Source of the DNA: JAPOXR01 sp963664715
Lineage (GTDB): Bacteria > Pseudomonadota > Alphaproteobacteria > Rhodobacterales > Rhodobacteraceae
NCBI GenBank assembly: GCA_963664715.2
Contig: CAXXUY010000002.1
Location: forward strand, 310,001 to 374,000
DNA length: 64,000 nt
Direction of reading: 5' to 3'
Below are positions 10,000-19,830 of this stretch, in pieces. Within the stretch, counting starts at the first letter, position 1, and each line of letters opens with the position of its first letter. Under the pieces are notes generated by a model. It did not search any database, was not told the origin of the DNA, and worked only from the letters and a program-made list of their open reading frames with translations. A program made the position numbers and the translations under genes.

Positions 10000-10035
10000 A
10001 CCCCAAGGGTCAGGATTGTTCGAGGTGCAGGTCAA

Positions 10036-11010
10036 ATGCAGATTCACAATCCTGTAATGCTTGATACACTGATCGAGGTCGTCGGGCCGGTCGAAGGTAC
10101 CTGGGTCGATTGCACGCTTGGTGCGGGAAATTGCTCGAAGGCCCTGATTGATGCCGGTGCAAGGAGAGTCATCGGGATCGATTGTGACCCCGAGGCCGTG
10201 GAAACCGCACTTCGCAACAGCCTTGAGAGCCGCAGAGAATTTGAACCGGTAATAGCTCGGTTCGGCGATCTTGAACGCATAGACCGGGTAAGGACAGCGG
10301 CGCCGATTGACGGTATCGTGTTCGATCTCGGTGTTTCTTCAATGCAGCTGGACGACCCGGGGCGCGGGTTCTCCTTCAGCAAGGATGGCCCTCTGGACAT
10401 GCGCATGAGCGGCACCGGGAAATCCGCTGCCGACATTGTCAATGGCGAGCCGGAAGAGACCATCGCCGAGATATTGTTTCGGTTCGGTCAGGAACGGAAG
10501 GCCAGGCGAATCGCCAGGGGCATCGCCGAGCACCGCAAGCGGAATCCGATTACGTCGACCGGTCAGCTTGCCTCGATCATTACCCGGTGCCTTCCACCGG
10601 CCTCCAACGTTCGAATCCATCCCGCAACTCGTTGCTTCCAGGCACTCAGGATCGCTGTAAATGACGAACTGGGCCAATTGGTCAGTGGATTGAATGCCGC
10701 AGAGCAGTTGCTCAGATCCGGCGGCCGGATAGCTGCCATCTCCTTTCATTCTCTGGAAGACAGGATAGTCAAGCGCTTCATCAGCGGAGGTATGTCGGGT
10801 GGATCCAGCAGGTATCGCCCGGACCGTCAATGTCCTCCGCCCAGGTTCAAGGTACTTGCAGGCGGCGGGCTGGCACCTTGCTCCGGAGAGATAGCGGCAA
10901 ATCCCCGCTCCCGTTCGGCAAGGCTGCGCGCAGCCACTCGTACTGCCGAGCCACCGGCGCAGACTGATCCCGCGATGCTTGGGTTGCCGACGCTTCCCGG
11001 AACTTGCTGA
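10036..11010 (+). CDS. rsmH: 16S rRNA (cytosine1402-N4)-methyltransferase
   Basis: SAM-dependent methyltransferase (formerly MraW) acting on C1402 of 16S rRNA together with RsmI. 324 residues. Begins HNPVMLDTLIEVV; SAM-binding loop DCTLGAGNCSKALI, acidic motif GIDCDPEA, FDLGVSSMQLDDPGRGFSF, and C-terminal FHSLEDRIVKRF, all family hallmarks. Complete. Four bases separate its stop from the ftsL start. Confidence 0.97.
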   Translation: MQIHNPVMLDTLIEVVGPVEGTWVDCTLGAGNCSKALIDAGARRVIGIDCDPEAVETALRNSLESRREFEPVIARFGDLERIDRVRTAAPIDGIVFDLGVSSMQLDDPGRGFSFSKDGPLDMRMSGTGKSAADIVNGEPEETIAEILFRFGQERKARRIARGIAEHRKRNPITSTGQLASIITRCLPPASNVRIHPATRCFQALRIAVNDELGQLVSGLNAAEQLLRSGGRIAAISFHSLEDRIVKRFISGGMSGGSSRYRPDRQCPPPRFKVLAGGGLAPCSGEIAANPRSRSARLRAATRTAEPPAQTDPAMLGLPTLPGTC

Positions 11011-11014
11011 CCCC

Positions 11015-11374
11015 ATGCGCTTTCTTGGAATCGTGTTTCCGCTCCTGCTGGTCCTCTGCCTGGCATTCTGGGCCTACCAGGAGAATATTCTGACGAAGCA
11101 GGTCTCGGAGCGCGTCAGTGAATTGAAGGAGGACATCTCACGCAACAGGGAAATGCTCAAGTTTCTTCAGGATGAATGGGCCTATCTGAACCGGCCGGAC
11201 AGGCTCAAGGAACTGGTCAACGTACACTTTGAAGAACTGCGCCTCTCCGCGGTTACCCATTTCAAGTTCCGGCCAGCAACGACGATCCCGCTGCAGACTG
11301 CTTCCGTTCCTCAAATGGACATCGATTCAGGCTTGCTGCTCGCTGCGCCGAAATTCGCGTTGCTGGAGAACTGA
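11015..11374 (+). CDS. ftsL: cell division protein FtsL
   Basis: 119 residues, identified from position between rsmH and ftsI plus architecture: a short cytoplasmic N-terminus, one membrane helix (about 4-21, IVFPLLLVLCLAFWAY), then a coiled-coil stretch (VSERVSELKEDISRNREMLKFLQDEWAYLNRPDRLKELV). The LNRPDRL segment is typical of FtsL. It would act with FtsB and FtsQ in the divisome to activate FtsWI. The start at 11015 is preferred over an upstream Met that would overlap rsmH. Sequence conservation in this family is low, hence the reliance on context. Confidence 0.85.
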   Translation: MRFLGIVFPLLLVLCLAFWAYQENILTKQVSERVSELKEDISRNREMLKFLQDEWAYLNRPDRLKELVNVHFEELRLSAVTHFKFRPATTIPLQTASVPQMDIDSGLLLAAPKFALLEN

Positions 11375-11376
11375 CG

Positions 11377-13128
11377 TTGGCTATCCTGTTTTCCAGGTTT
11401 CGTTCGGGTTCCGGCGGCTGGTTTCTGGCAAAGAGGCGGCGGCGCCTGAATTTCGTGGTCAAGAAGCCGGACGAGGAACACAGGATACGGTTCGGTGCAC
11501 TGATGCTCGGGCTGGCCTTTCTGGTGCTTGCCACCCAACTGGCTGCCGTAGTCCTGGAGGGCTCGGGGTCGCTTGAGAACGGCAAGGACAGTGTCATCAC
11601 GATTCAACGGCGTGCCGACATCGTGGACAGAAACGGTCAATTGCTGGCCACAAACGCCCAGACCAACTCACTATATGCCCATCCGAAAGAAATGTCCGCG
11701 GACGACATCAGGCGCGCGCTGGAGGAATTCACCACGATCTTTCCTGATATCAATCTGGAACGCCTGAAAGGCCAGTTGAATCATCACAGGAAGTTTGTCT
11801 GGATCCGGAGCCGGATATCACCCCGTCAGATGCAGGCCGTGAATGAAATCGGTGTTCCAGGACTGTATTTCGGAAAGCGGGAAGCTCGCATCTACCCGAA
11901 CGGAAAGCTTGGTTCACATGTGCTTGGCGGAACCAAGTACGGAGAAGAGGACGTCAACTGGGCCGAAATCGAAGGCGTTGGTGGAGTGGAAAAGGGACTT
12001 GAACCGCTTCTGATGAGTTCACCCGATGGCCAAGGGGCAGTAACTCTCTCCGTTGACCTTCGTTTGCAAGGAATCATCGAAGACGTACTCGCACACGGGG
12101 TCAAGCTTTACCGCGCAAAGGCCGGTGCCGCAGTGCTGATGGACGCAAATACCGGTGAAATTCTCTCGCTGGCATCCTACCCCGATTTCGATCCCAACAA
12201 CCGCGAGGACTACTTCAAAGAGACCAAGGCCGACCACGGCCCCCTATTCAATATTCCGGTCCAGGGGCTGTTCGAGTTGGGTTCGACCTTCAAGGTGTTC
12301 GCGGTGGCGCAGGCGCTGGATCTCGGTCTCATCAATCCCACAACGCTGATAGACACCAAACAGTTCAGCAGTGACGGGCACCTGATCAGCGACTACTTTG
12401 GAAATGGTGAACCGATCACGGTTGAACGGGTGATCGTCAAGAGTTCCAATGCGGGCGCCGCACGAATTGGGCTCATGATCGGCGGAACCCGTCAACGGCA
12501 GTTCATGCAGCGCCTGGGATTCATGGAACAAACCGGCCTGGAACTGTCCGAAGCCACGATTGCCAAACCAATCGTTCCGGGAAAATGGGGTGAACACTCC
12601 ACGGTGACAATTTCTTACGGCCATGGACTCGCGGTAAGCCCGGTTCACCTTGCCGCGGCGTATGCGATGATGGCGAATGGGGGTTGCAAGGTCCGGCCAA
12701 CAATCTTGCGAGTCGATGCCGTCCAACCCGAATGCGAACAAGTGGTATCCGGCGAGACCTCGATGTTTGTCAACGAGATGCTCGGTGCTGTCGTCGAGAG
12801 GGGAACGGCAACCCGGGCCAAACTGGACACGGTTTCGGTGGGCGGAAAGACGGGGACGGCCGACAAGGCGCATCCGAATGGCGGATATTACCGGGATCGG
12901 GTCATCGGGACATTTGCGTCCGTGTTCCCGATTGAGGATCCAGAATTCGTGCTCATTGTCACGCTTGACGAGCCAACCACAAATGACGGTTCCAAGTGGC
13001 AGCGGGGCGCGGGCAACACCGTCGTGCCAGTCGCAGCTGAGATCGTCTCGCGGGTGTCTCCATTTCTGCTTGCCAAGAAGATTGCTGACGACTTCGCTGA
13101 TGACTCAGTTGCTGACAGCCGGATCTGA
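11377..13128 (+). CDS. ftsI: septal peptidoglycan transpeptidase FtsI (PBP3)
   Basis: Class B penicillin-binding protein that cross-links septal peptidoglycan. 583 residues. Membrane anchor about 41-61, pedestal domain with RADIVDRNGQLLA, then the transpeptidase domain with the active-site motif STFK (about 303-306, in ELGSTFKVF), SSN (KSSNAG) and KTG (GGKTGTAD). The start is a TTG 2 nt after the ftsL stop; there is no nearer ATG that keeps the anchor. Nine bases to murE. Complete and apparently functional. Confidence 0.96.
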   Translation: MAILFSRFRSGSGGWFLAKRRRRLNFVVKKPDEEHRIRFGALMLGLAFLVLATQLAAVVLEGSGSLENGKDSVITIQRRADIVDRNGQLLATNAQTNSLYAHPKEMSADDIRRALEEFTTIFPDINLERLKGQLNHHRKFVWIRSRISPRQMQAVNEIGVPGLYFGKREARIYPNGKLGSHVLGGTKYGEEDVNWAEIEGVGGVEKGLEPLLMSSPDGQGAVTLSVDLRLQGIIEDVLAHGVKLYRAKAGAAVLMDANTGEILSLASYPDFDPNNREDYFKETKADHGPLFNIPVQGLFELGSTFKVFAVAQALDLGLINPTTLIDTKQFSSDGHLISDYFGNGEPITVERVIVKSSNAGAARIGLMIGGTRQRQFMQRLGFMEQTGLELSEATIAKPIVPGKWGEHSTVTISYGHGLAVSPVHLAAAYAMMANGGCKVRPTILRVDAVQPECEQVVSGETSMFVNEMLGAVVERGTATRAKLDTVSVGGKTGTADKAHPNGGYYRDRVIGTFASVFPIEDPEFVLIVTLDEPTTNDGSKWQRGAGNTVVPVAAEIVSRVSPFLLAKKIADDFADDSVADSRI

Positions 13129-13137
13129 GCAACACCA

Positions 13138-14640
13138 ATGTTGACTCGTTCGTGTCAGACGGCACCGTCACGCAAGACGCTACGGGATTTGGGTTTGATG
13201 ACTGCCCGGGACCTGGACCTGCAGGTAACCGGGATTTGTGCAAACAGCCGGCTGGCGGCTGTCGGCAACCTGTTTGCGGCACTTTCAGGTACGAATGTCC
13301 ATGGTGCAGAATTTGCCGGCGAGGCGATCAGCAAGGGGGTTGCCGCGATCCTGACCGACAGCGACGGTGCACAAATCCTGTCGCATCGTTCGCAGGAATC
13401 CGATGTCGATGTAATTGTTGTGGATGAGCCGAGAAAATGCCTTGCTGAAACGGCTGCCAGGTGGTTTGGAAGGGCACCGGACATTGCTGTTGCGGTAACA
13501 GGAACCAACGGAAAATCCTCGGTTGTAAGCATGTGTCGTCAGATCTGGGATGGGCTGGGCAGACCTGCGGCATCCTTTGGAACACTGGGGGTTGAAGGGA
13601 TCGATGCATTGCCGGTTCACCACACCACTCCTGACCCTCTGATCCTTCATGAACTACTTGCGGAACTCCACGATTCGGGAATTACACATATTTCCCTGGA
13701 GGCATCGTCCCACGGACTTGACCAACAGCGATTGGCAGGACTCAGGATTGTTGCGGCAGCGTTCACAAATCTCACGCATGATCACCTCGACTATCACGGA
13801 TCAATGGATTCCTACTTCGAGGCAAAGGCCAGGTTATTCAACGACATCCTTCCGCCGGACGGTGTGGCGGTGATCTGGGTTGACGGCAAGTATGGAAAGG
13901 AACTTGCGAGAATGGCGTCCAGGCGAGGACTGGAGGTTCTGACGATGGGAAAGGCCAATTCGGACGTTCGAATCACCTCACAGGAATACAGCAAGGGTGG
14001 CCAAGCCGTGAAGTTCGACTGGCAGGGCCAGACCCATGTGACGGAACTTGCATTTCCCGGAGACTTCCAAGCGAAGAATGCGCTAACCGCTGCCGCGCTC
14101 GTCGTGGTTGCCGGTGAGCCACTCGGCGACGTCATCGACAAGCTCAGATTGGTCCGGACCGTCAGGGGGCGGTTGGAACTGGCCGCGACAAGGCAGAACG
14201 GTTCACCCGTCTATGTCGACTACGCGCATACGCCCGATGCCCTGGAAACTGTCATCAGGTCGCTTCGCCAGCACCATATGGGTCGGATGGTCGTTGTCTT
14301 TGGGGCGGGCGGTGAACGCGACCTGACCAAACGCGTTCCAATGGGGGAGGCTGTTGCGAAGTTTGCAGATGTAGCGCTCGTGACCGATGACAATCCGAGA
14401 GGAGAAGATTCGGGTGCCATACGTGCCGAAATCCTGAAGGGATGTCCCAACGGGGTTGAGATTCCGGACAGGGCAGAGGCCATCCTGAGAGGTGTTGATA
14501 TGCTGGCCGCCGGGGATGTGCTGCTGATAGCGGGCAAGGGTCACGAGACCGGTCAGGAGATTGACGGTGTCGTCCACCCATTCAACGATGTCGAACAGGC
14601 CAGCATGGCGGTCAGGGCACTGGACGGACTTACGACATGA
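13138..14640 (+). CDS. murE: UDP-MurNAc-L-Ala-D-Glu:meso-diaminopimelate ligase
   Basis: Cytosolic Mur ligase adding the third residue of the stem peptide. 500 residues. ATP loop GTNGKSS (about 122-128), central YVDYAHTPDALE, and DDNPRGEDSGAIRAEI, where the DNPR motif is the accepted marker for meso-diaminopimelate rather than lysine. GKGHETGQE near the C-terminus is also typical. Overlaps murF by 4 nt (ATGA), implying coupled translation. Confidence 0.97.
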   Translation: MLTRSCQTAPSRKTLRDLGLMTARDLDLQVTGICANSRLAAVGNLFAALSGTNVHGAEFAGEAISKGVAAILTDSDGAQILSHRSQESDVDVIVVDEPRKCLAETAARWFGRAPDIAVAVTGTNGKSSVVSMCRQIWDGLGRPAASFGTLGVEGIDALPVHHTTPDPLILHELLAELHDSGITHISLEASSHGLDQQRLAGLRIVAAAFTNLTHDHLDYHGSMDSYFEAKARLFNDILPPDGVAVIWVDGKYGKELARMASRRGLEVLTMGKANSDVRITSQEYSKGGQAVKFDWQGQTHVTELAFPGDFQAKNALTAAALVVVAGEPLGDVIDKLRLVRTVRGRLELAATRQNGSPVYVDYAHTPDALETVIRSLRQHHMGRMVVVFGAGGERDLTKRVPMGEAVAKFADVALVTDDNPRGEDSGAIRAEILKGCPNGVEIPDRAEAILRGVDMLAAGDVLLIAGKGHETGQEIDGVVHPFNDVEQASMAVRALDGLTT

Positions 14641-16064
14641 TTCTGTGGACCAGCAGAGACGTCGAACTGGCAACCGGTGGCAAGTCAACCAAGCCCTGGC
14701 AGGCAAGCGGAGTCTCGATTGATACTCGCACGCTGGAAGAGAGAGACCTGTTCGTGGCCCTGCGCGACAAGCGGGACGGACACGACTTTGTCGCGAATGC
14801 GTTTGCAGCCGGAGCTTCGGCGGCGGTGGTATCGAGGATACCCGAAGGAATTCCCGGAGACGCTCCTCTGCTGGTTGTCGACGATGTTCAGGATGCACTG
14901 GTCGGACTGGGAACGGCTGGTCGAAATCGAAGTTCGGCAAAGTTCATTGCCGTAACGGGGTCGGTCGGAAAGACCTCCACAAAGGAAATGCTCCGTCATG
15001 TGCTGAAGGGGCAGGGAAAGACATCTGCCGGAGAACAGAGTTTCAACAATCACTGGGGTGTACCGATAACGCTTGCACTTGTTCCACATGATGCTGCGTT
15101 TGCTGTTGTCGAAATCGGAATGAACAATCCCGGAGAAATCCGGCCTCTGGCAAAACTGGCTCAACCCGACGCTGCAACAATTACAAGAATCGGGCCCGTA
15201 CATCTGGCTGCGTTTGCTTCGGTCGATGATATCGCCAAAGAGAAATCGTCGATTTTCTCGGGTTTGCAAAGCGGAGGTACAGCCATAATCAATGCGGACT
15301 CACCGGGTATTGAAATCATGAAGCGGGCAGCATCCGCGAGTGGAGCCCGTGCTGTTACCTTCGGCAGGTCGAATTCGGCGGACTGGAAATTGCTGGATGT
15401 AAGGGTGTTTGAGAACGGAACCGTTTTGTCAGCGGAAAACCGGGGAAGGGTCCAGTACGTCAAGATTGCAGCGGCTGGACTGCATTTCGCGGAAAATGCG
15501 CTCGGAGTACTGGCGACAGTCGATGCAGTGGGCGGTGATCCGGTCCTGGCCGCAATCGACCTGGGTACCTGGTTGCCACCGGCTGGTCGCGGAACACGTC
15601 ACAAGGTTGTCCTCAGCCGCAGCGAAAATCAAGTGCTGACTGTCATTGATGATGCGTTCAACGCAAGTCCTGTATCGCTGAAGGCGGCCCTTGAAGTTCT
15701 GGCTGGTACCAACCCCGGTCAGACCACTTTGGGAAGACCCGGAAGGCGGGTTGCAATTCTCGGTGACATGCTTGAATTGGGTGAGCGCGAGGGCGATTTC
15801 CATGCCGGGATAGCTCGCCTGGCGGCGGTCGAGAGTGTTGAAGTTCTCCATTGTGCCGGGAAACTCATGCGCTGTCTTTACGAAGCTCTGCCGTCAGAAA
15901 AGCGCGGCCGATGGTACGCAACTTCGGAGGAGATGGCGTCACGGGCGCATGAATTGGCGAGGCCTGGCGACGTCGTCCTGGTCAAGGGATCAAAGGGATC
16001 ACGTGTTTCGGTAGTCGTGGATGCCATCAAGAAGCTCGGTGAGGTCCACCACATGGATAACTAG
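14637..16064 (+). CDS. murF: UDP-MurNAc-tripeptide:D-Ala-D-Ala ligase
   Basis: Adds D-alanyl-D-alanine to complete the UDP-MurNAc-pentapeptide. 475 residues. N-terminal substrate domain with GVSIDTRTLEERDLFVAL, ATP loop GSVGKTSTKEM (about 105), NNHWGVPITL, VVEIGMNNPGEI, and C-terminal DAFNASPVSLKAAL and AILGDMLELG. Start ATG overlaps the murE stop. Eleven bases to mraY. Confidence 0.97.
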   Translation: MILWTSRDVELATGGKSTKPWQASGVSIDTRTLEERDLFVALRDKRDGHDFVANAFAAGASAAVVSRIPEGIPGDAPLLVVDDVQDALVGLGTAGRNRSSAKFIAVTGSVGKTSTKEMLRHVLKGQGKTSAGEQSFNNHWGVPITLALVPHDAAFAVVEIGMNNPGEIRPLAKLAQPDAATITRIGPVHLAAFASVDDIAKEKSSIFSGLQSGGTAIINADSPGIEIMKRAASASGARAVTFGRSNSADWKLLDVRVFENGTVLSAENRGRVQYVKIAAAGLHFAENALGVLATVDAVGGDPVLAAIDLGTWLPPAGRGTRHKVVLSRSENQVLTVIDDAFNASPVSLKAALEVLAGTNPGQTTLGRPGRRVAILGDMLELGEREGDFHAGIARLAAVESVEVLHCAGKLMRCLYEALPSEKRGRWYATSEEMASRAHELARPGDVVLVKGSKGSRVSVVVDAIKKLGEVHHMDN

Positions 16065-16075
16065 GGCATTTCACT

Positions 16076-17161
16076 ATGTTGCATCTTTTGAGCGAATTTT
16101 CCGACGGTGGCGATTTCTTCAACCTGTTTCGCTACATCACGTTCAGGGCAAGCGGAGCGCTTGTTACGGCGTTGCTGTTCGGTTTCATTTTTGGGCGCCC
16201 ACTCATCGAACTGCTCAGGAGAAAGCAGAAGAACGGCCAACCGATCAGGGAGGATGGTCCCGAGTCGCACAGGACGGTCAAGGCCGGCACGCCAACGATG
16301 GGTGGCGTACTCATTCTGGGCGCTCTCGTGATCTCGACTCTGCTTTGGGCCAAGCTGGACAATGTCTACATCTGGATCGTGCTGTTCGTGACACTTGGCT
16401 TCGCTGCAATCGGCATGGTTGATGACTACAGGAAGGTCACGTCCAATTCCACGAAAGGGGTTCCGGCACGAATCCGGTTCCTGCTCGGCATAGTCATTGC
16501 GGCGATTGCTGGCCTTGCTGTCCAGCAATTCCATCCCGGCCAACTTTCCGGGGCTCTGGCGTTTCCGTTTTTCAAGGACTTTCTTCTGGATCTTGGGCTA
16601 CTCTATGCGGTGTTCTGCGTGATTGTCATCGTGGGGTCCGCGAATGCGGTCAACCTGACCGACGGTCTGGATGGGCTCGCAATCATGCCGGTGATGATTT
16701 CTGCAGGAGCGCTTGGAATCATTGCCTATGCGGTGGGCCGCGTGGACTTCACAGAGTATCTGGATGTTCACTACGTTCCAGGTACAGGTGAGTTGCTTGT
16801 GTTTGCCGCCGGCCTGATCGGCGGAGGTCTGGGTTTCCTCTGGTACAACGCGCCCCCTGCAGCAGTCTTTATGGGTGACACAGGGTCACTCGCGCTTGGA
16901 GGTGCCGTGGCTGCAATCGCAGTGGCAACCAAACACGAAATCGTGCTGGCGATCGTTGGCGGGTTGTTTGTCATTGAGGCACTCAGCGTGATCATACAGG
17001 TGCTCTATTTCAAGGCGACGGGCAAGAGAGTCTTCCTGATGGCGCCTATTCATCACCACTTCGAAAAGCGCGGCTGGGCAGAAGCGCAGATTGTCATCAG
17101 GTTCTGGATTGTTGCCCTGATTCTGGCCTTGATCGGCCTTGCTACGCTCAAGGTCAGGTGA
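16076..17161 (+). CDS. mraY: phospho-MurNAc-pentapeptide translocase MraY
   Basis: Integral membrane enzyme that makes lipid I from undecaprenyl phosphate and UDP-MurNAc-pentapeptide. 361 residues with about ten membrane helices. Family signatures present: PTMGGVLIL, MVDDYRKV (catalytic aspartates), NAVNLTDGLDGLA, FMGDTGSLALGG and the HHHFEKRGW loop near residue 325. Complete; 6 nt before murD. Confidence 0.97.
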   Translation: MLHLLSEFSDGGDFFNLFRYITFRASGALVTALLFGFIFGRPLIELLRRKQKNGQPIREDGPESHRTVKAGTPTMGGVLILGALVISTLLWAKLDNVYIWIVLFVTLGFAAIGMVDDYRKVTSNSTKGVPARIRFLLGIVIAAIAGLAVQQFHPGQLSGALAFPFFKDFLLDLGLLYAVFCVIVIVGSANAVNLTDGLDGLAIMPVMISAGALGIIAYAVGRVDFTEYLDVHYVPGTGELLVFAAGLIGGGLGFLWYNAPPAAVFMGDTGSLALGGAVAAIAVATKHEIVLAIVGGLFVIEALSVIIQVLYFKATGKRVFLMAPIHHHFEKRGWAEAQIVIRFWIVALILALIGLATLKVR

Positions 17162-17167
17162 CCGGGT

Positions 17168-18562
17168 TTGCTTGCACTCGGTGGCGTTGCAGGCAAGAGG
17201 TTCCTGGTTATCGGCCTTGGCCGTTCGGGTCGGTCTGCGTACCGGTCGCTGGAGGCAAGCGGGGCGCATGTTCGGGCTTGGGACGACGATGAATCGGAGA
17301 GGATGGCTGCCCAGGCTGACGGGATTGCACTCGGCGACCCTGGCAGAAATGATGTGGTGGAAGACCTGGAGACGGTCGTGGTCTCTCCGGGGGTGCCGCA
17401 TCTTTATCCGGAACCAAGTCCGGCTGTCACTTCGGTTCTGAAGGCTGGCGTGCCGCTGGACAATGACATTGGATTGTTCTTTTCCCAGATCCGTCACCGG
17501 GGCAGGGCGCCGGCAGCTGTCCCTGAAAAGGTCATCGCCGTCACCGGATCAAATGGAAAATCAACGACAACTGCACTGATCAACCACATATTGAACGGAT
17601 CGGGTCGGCAGTCCGAGGTAGCGGGCAACATTGGAAGGGCGGTTCTTGAGTTGTCGACAGGCGATGGCTTCGTCGTGCTTGAAGTCTCTTCCTACCAGGC
17701 AGAACTGGCCCGGTGCCTCGATCCCGACATTTCCGTATTTCTGAACTTCTCGCCAGACCACCTCGATCGCCATGGAGGAATGGGAGGATACTTTTTCGCC
17801 AAGGCACGCTTGTTCGGCGGTCCATCACTGACGCATGCGGTGATTGGTATCGACGAGGTGGAAGGCAGGTATCTGGCAGCGAGGACCGAGGGTCAGATCG
17901 GAATGTCGAGTCTTTCCCGGGTCTGCCTCCTGGACTCGTCATTGGCCATGCGTTCTGGAACTTCGGTCCTCAACGGCCGCCTCGTGGAGTTCCAACAGGG
18001 AGTCGAGACCTCGTCACTGGACCTGGAGAAATTCGGCAATCTGCGCGGTATGCACAACCATCAAAACGCGTGTGCGGCCTATTCCGCATGCCGTTGCATG
18101 GGCTTGACACCGGAACAGATCGGGTCTGCCATGGAGACGTTTCCGGGATTGGAACACAGAATGCAGATCCTGGGAACATTTCGCGGGGTTCAATGCGTCA
18201 ATGACTCGAAGGCAACCAATGCAAAGAGTGCCGAGATGGCATTGAATGCGTTCAGGCGGATAAGGTGGATTGCCGGTGGCCTCGCCAAGGAAGGCGGAAT
18301 CACTTCGCTTTCGTCGGGATTGGAAAACATCACAAAGGCATACCTGATCGGGAGTTCGGCACGGGATTTTGCCGAACATCTGGGTTCGCTGGAGCATGAA
18401 ATCTGCGGCGACCTGGCCAATGCAGTAGAGCGGGCATTTGCGGAAGCGGTTCCGGGGGACACGATACTATTGTCACCGGCGGCGGCGAGTTTCGACCAGT
18501 ATCCGGACTTCGAACGAAGGGGTGAGGATTTTGCCAGTGAGGTCAGGAAAGCGGCGAAATAG
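17168..18562 (+). CDS. murD: UDP-MurNAc-L-alanine:D-glutamate ligase
   Basis: Second Mur ligase of the stem-peptide pathway. 464 residues. N-terminal Rossmann-like domain (FLVIGLGRSGRSA), ATP loop GSNGKSTTT, NFSPDHLDRHGGM, and C-terminal NDSKATNAKSAEMAL and LLSPAAASFDQYPDFERRG, which is specific for MurD. Start is TTG. This is the last gene of the first dcw segment: ftsW, usually next, is about 22.9 kb away. Confidence 0.96.
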   Translation: MLALGGVAGKRFLVIGLGRSGRSAYRSLEASGAHVRAWDDDESERMAAQADGIALGDPGRNDVVEDLETVVVSPGVPHLYPEPSPAVTSVLKAGVPLDNDIGLFFSQIRHRGRAPAAVPEKVIAVTGSNGKSTTTALINHILNGSGRQSEVAGNIGRAVLELSTGDGFVVLEVSSYQAELARCLDPDISVFLNFSPDHLDRHGGMGGYFFAKARLFGGPSLTHAVIGIDEVEGRYLAARTEGQIGMSSLSRVCLLDSSLAMRSGTSVLNGRLVEFQQGVETSSLDLEKFGNLRGMHNHQNACAAYSACRCMGLTPEQIGSAMETFPGLEHRMQILGTFRGVQCVNDSKATNAKSAEMALNAFRRIRWIAGGLAKEGGITSLSSGLENITKAYLIGSSARDFAEHLGSLEHEICGDLANAVERAFAEAVPGDTILLSPAAASFDQYPDFERRGEDFASEVRKAAK

Positions 18563-18674
18563 CAGTCCAGTCAGATGTGTACGAGGATTGTCTGGTGAGG
18601 AATGATCGAGCCGTTGCCGCGTCGTTCCGTGCTCACGCGGGCAATTCATGCCTCCTCTCTATCTGTTCTCTTCA

Positions 18675-19652
18675 TCACGGGTAGAAGCGATCCAGCGCAA
18701 CCCTGAATATTCCTGGATCCACGTTACCACCGGTTGCGACGACAATTGCATCCTCGCTGTCGATTTCGTTGCCGTGAAACAGCGCAGAAGCGAGTGCGGC
18801 CGCACCGCCCGGTTCCAGGACGATCCTCAGATAGGCAAATGCGAGTGCCACCGCCTGCAGGCAATCATCGTCACTTACAACGAATCCCGGACCGCAGAGG
18901 CGCTTCATTATCGGAAGCGTCAATTCTCCGGGCGATTCGGTGACGATTGCATCACAGATGGAGCCGGACTTCCGCGTGTTCCTCTCGAACCGTCCGGATC
19001 GCAGCGACCTTGTTACGTCGTCGAATTCTTCCGGTTCAACCGGCCGGGCCCGGAGTCCTGGTGCCTTCGCTTCAAGTGCCAGCGCGATCCCGGATGTCAA
19101 GCCGCCGCCGCCACAATTTACGAGAACATCGGCATTGCTGACTCCCAAATCTGATGCCTGCTCGGCGATTTCCAACCCGCACGTTCCCTGGCCAGCCACG
19201 ACCAGGGGATCGTCGAAAGGCGCAATCAACGTCAAACCCCGACCAAGATTGACGTGTTCCGCCACGACCTCGCGGCTTTCGGTTTCCCGGTCATAGAGAA
19301 CAACTTCCGCCCCCAGCGCACGCGTGTTCCTGATCTTTGTTTCAGGTGCATTTGACGGCATGATGATACATGCTGCGATGCCGTTCAGTTGCGCCGCGAG
19401 TGCAACGCCCTGCGCATGATTGCCAGAAGAAAAGGCGATGACGCCTCTCTTGGCGACGTGCGAGTCCAGGCCTGTTATGGCCGACCAAGCACCCCTGAAC
19501 TTGAAGGACCCCGTATGCTGAAGGCACTCGGCTTTCACGAAGATCCGGCGGCCGGCGATTTCATCCAGGAATCGGGAGGTCAGAATTGGCGTTTGACGGA
19601 CATGTCCGGATAGGCGGTCCTTGGCCAAAAGGATTTGGTCAATGTCGCTCAA
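18675..19652 (-). CDS. PLP-dependent threonine/serine dehydratase-like protein
   Basis: Fold-type II PLP enzyme. The PLP lysine lies in GSFKFRGAWSAI, the glycine-rich phosphate loop is NCGGGGLTSGIA, and FSSGNHAQGVALAAQ is the usual substrate-loop region. Members deaminate threonine or serine, racemise serine or aspartate, or act on hydroxyaspartate; the exact substrate is not visible. A TTG start at 19652 gives a normal length of about 326 residues beginning LSDIDQILLAKDRLSGHVRQTP; a GTG at 19790 would add 46 residues without family similarity. Convergent with murD and first gene of the insert, probably in one operon with the GntR gene upstream. Confidence 0.85.
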   Translation of the reverse strand: MSDIDQILLAKDRLSGHVRQTPILTSRFLDEIAGRRIFVKAECLQHTGSFKFRGAWSAITGLDSHVAKRGVIAFSSGNHAQGVALAAQLNGIAACIIMPSNAPETKIRNTRALGAEVVLYDRETESREVVAEHVNLGRGLTLIAPFDDPLVVAGQGTCGLEIAEQASDLGVSNADVLVNCGGGGLTSGIALALEAKAPGLRARPVEPEEFDDVTRSLRSGRFERNTRKSGSICDAIVTESPGELTLPIMKRLCGPGFVVSDDDCLQAVALAFAYLRIVLEPGGAAALASALFHGNEIDSEDAIVVATGGNVDPGIFRVALDRFYP

Positions 19653-19830
19653 GGCAGCTGGTCCCGCCGCGTGCAGGACAATGCACTCCTGGACCTGCCG
19701 GAAGGTCCAGGCATCCCGGAGAGGTTGGCCAGAAATCCTGCAATCTGGTTGTGCCTGGCTTCCACGGTCGCGGCACAAGAAGGACAGCACTCACAATTCA
19801 CTGCCTGACCTCGGTCTGGACAGCTGTCAT

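Noticed and set aside
12244..12873. Long minus-strand frame across ftsI
   Set aside because: Shadow of ftsI; no motif.
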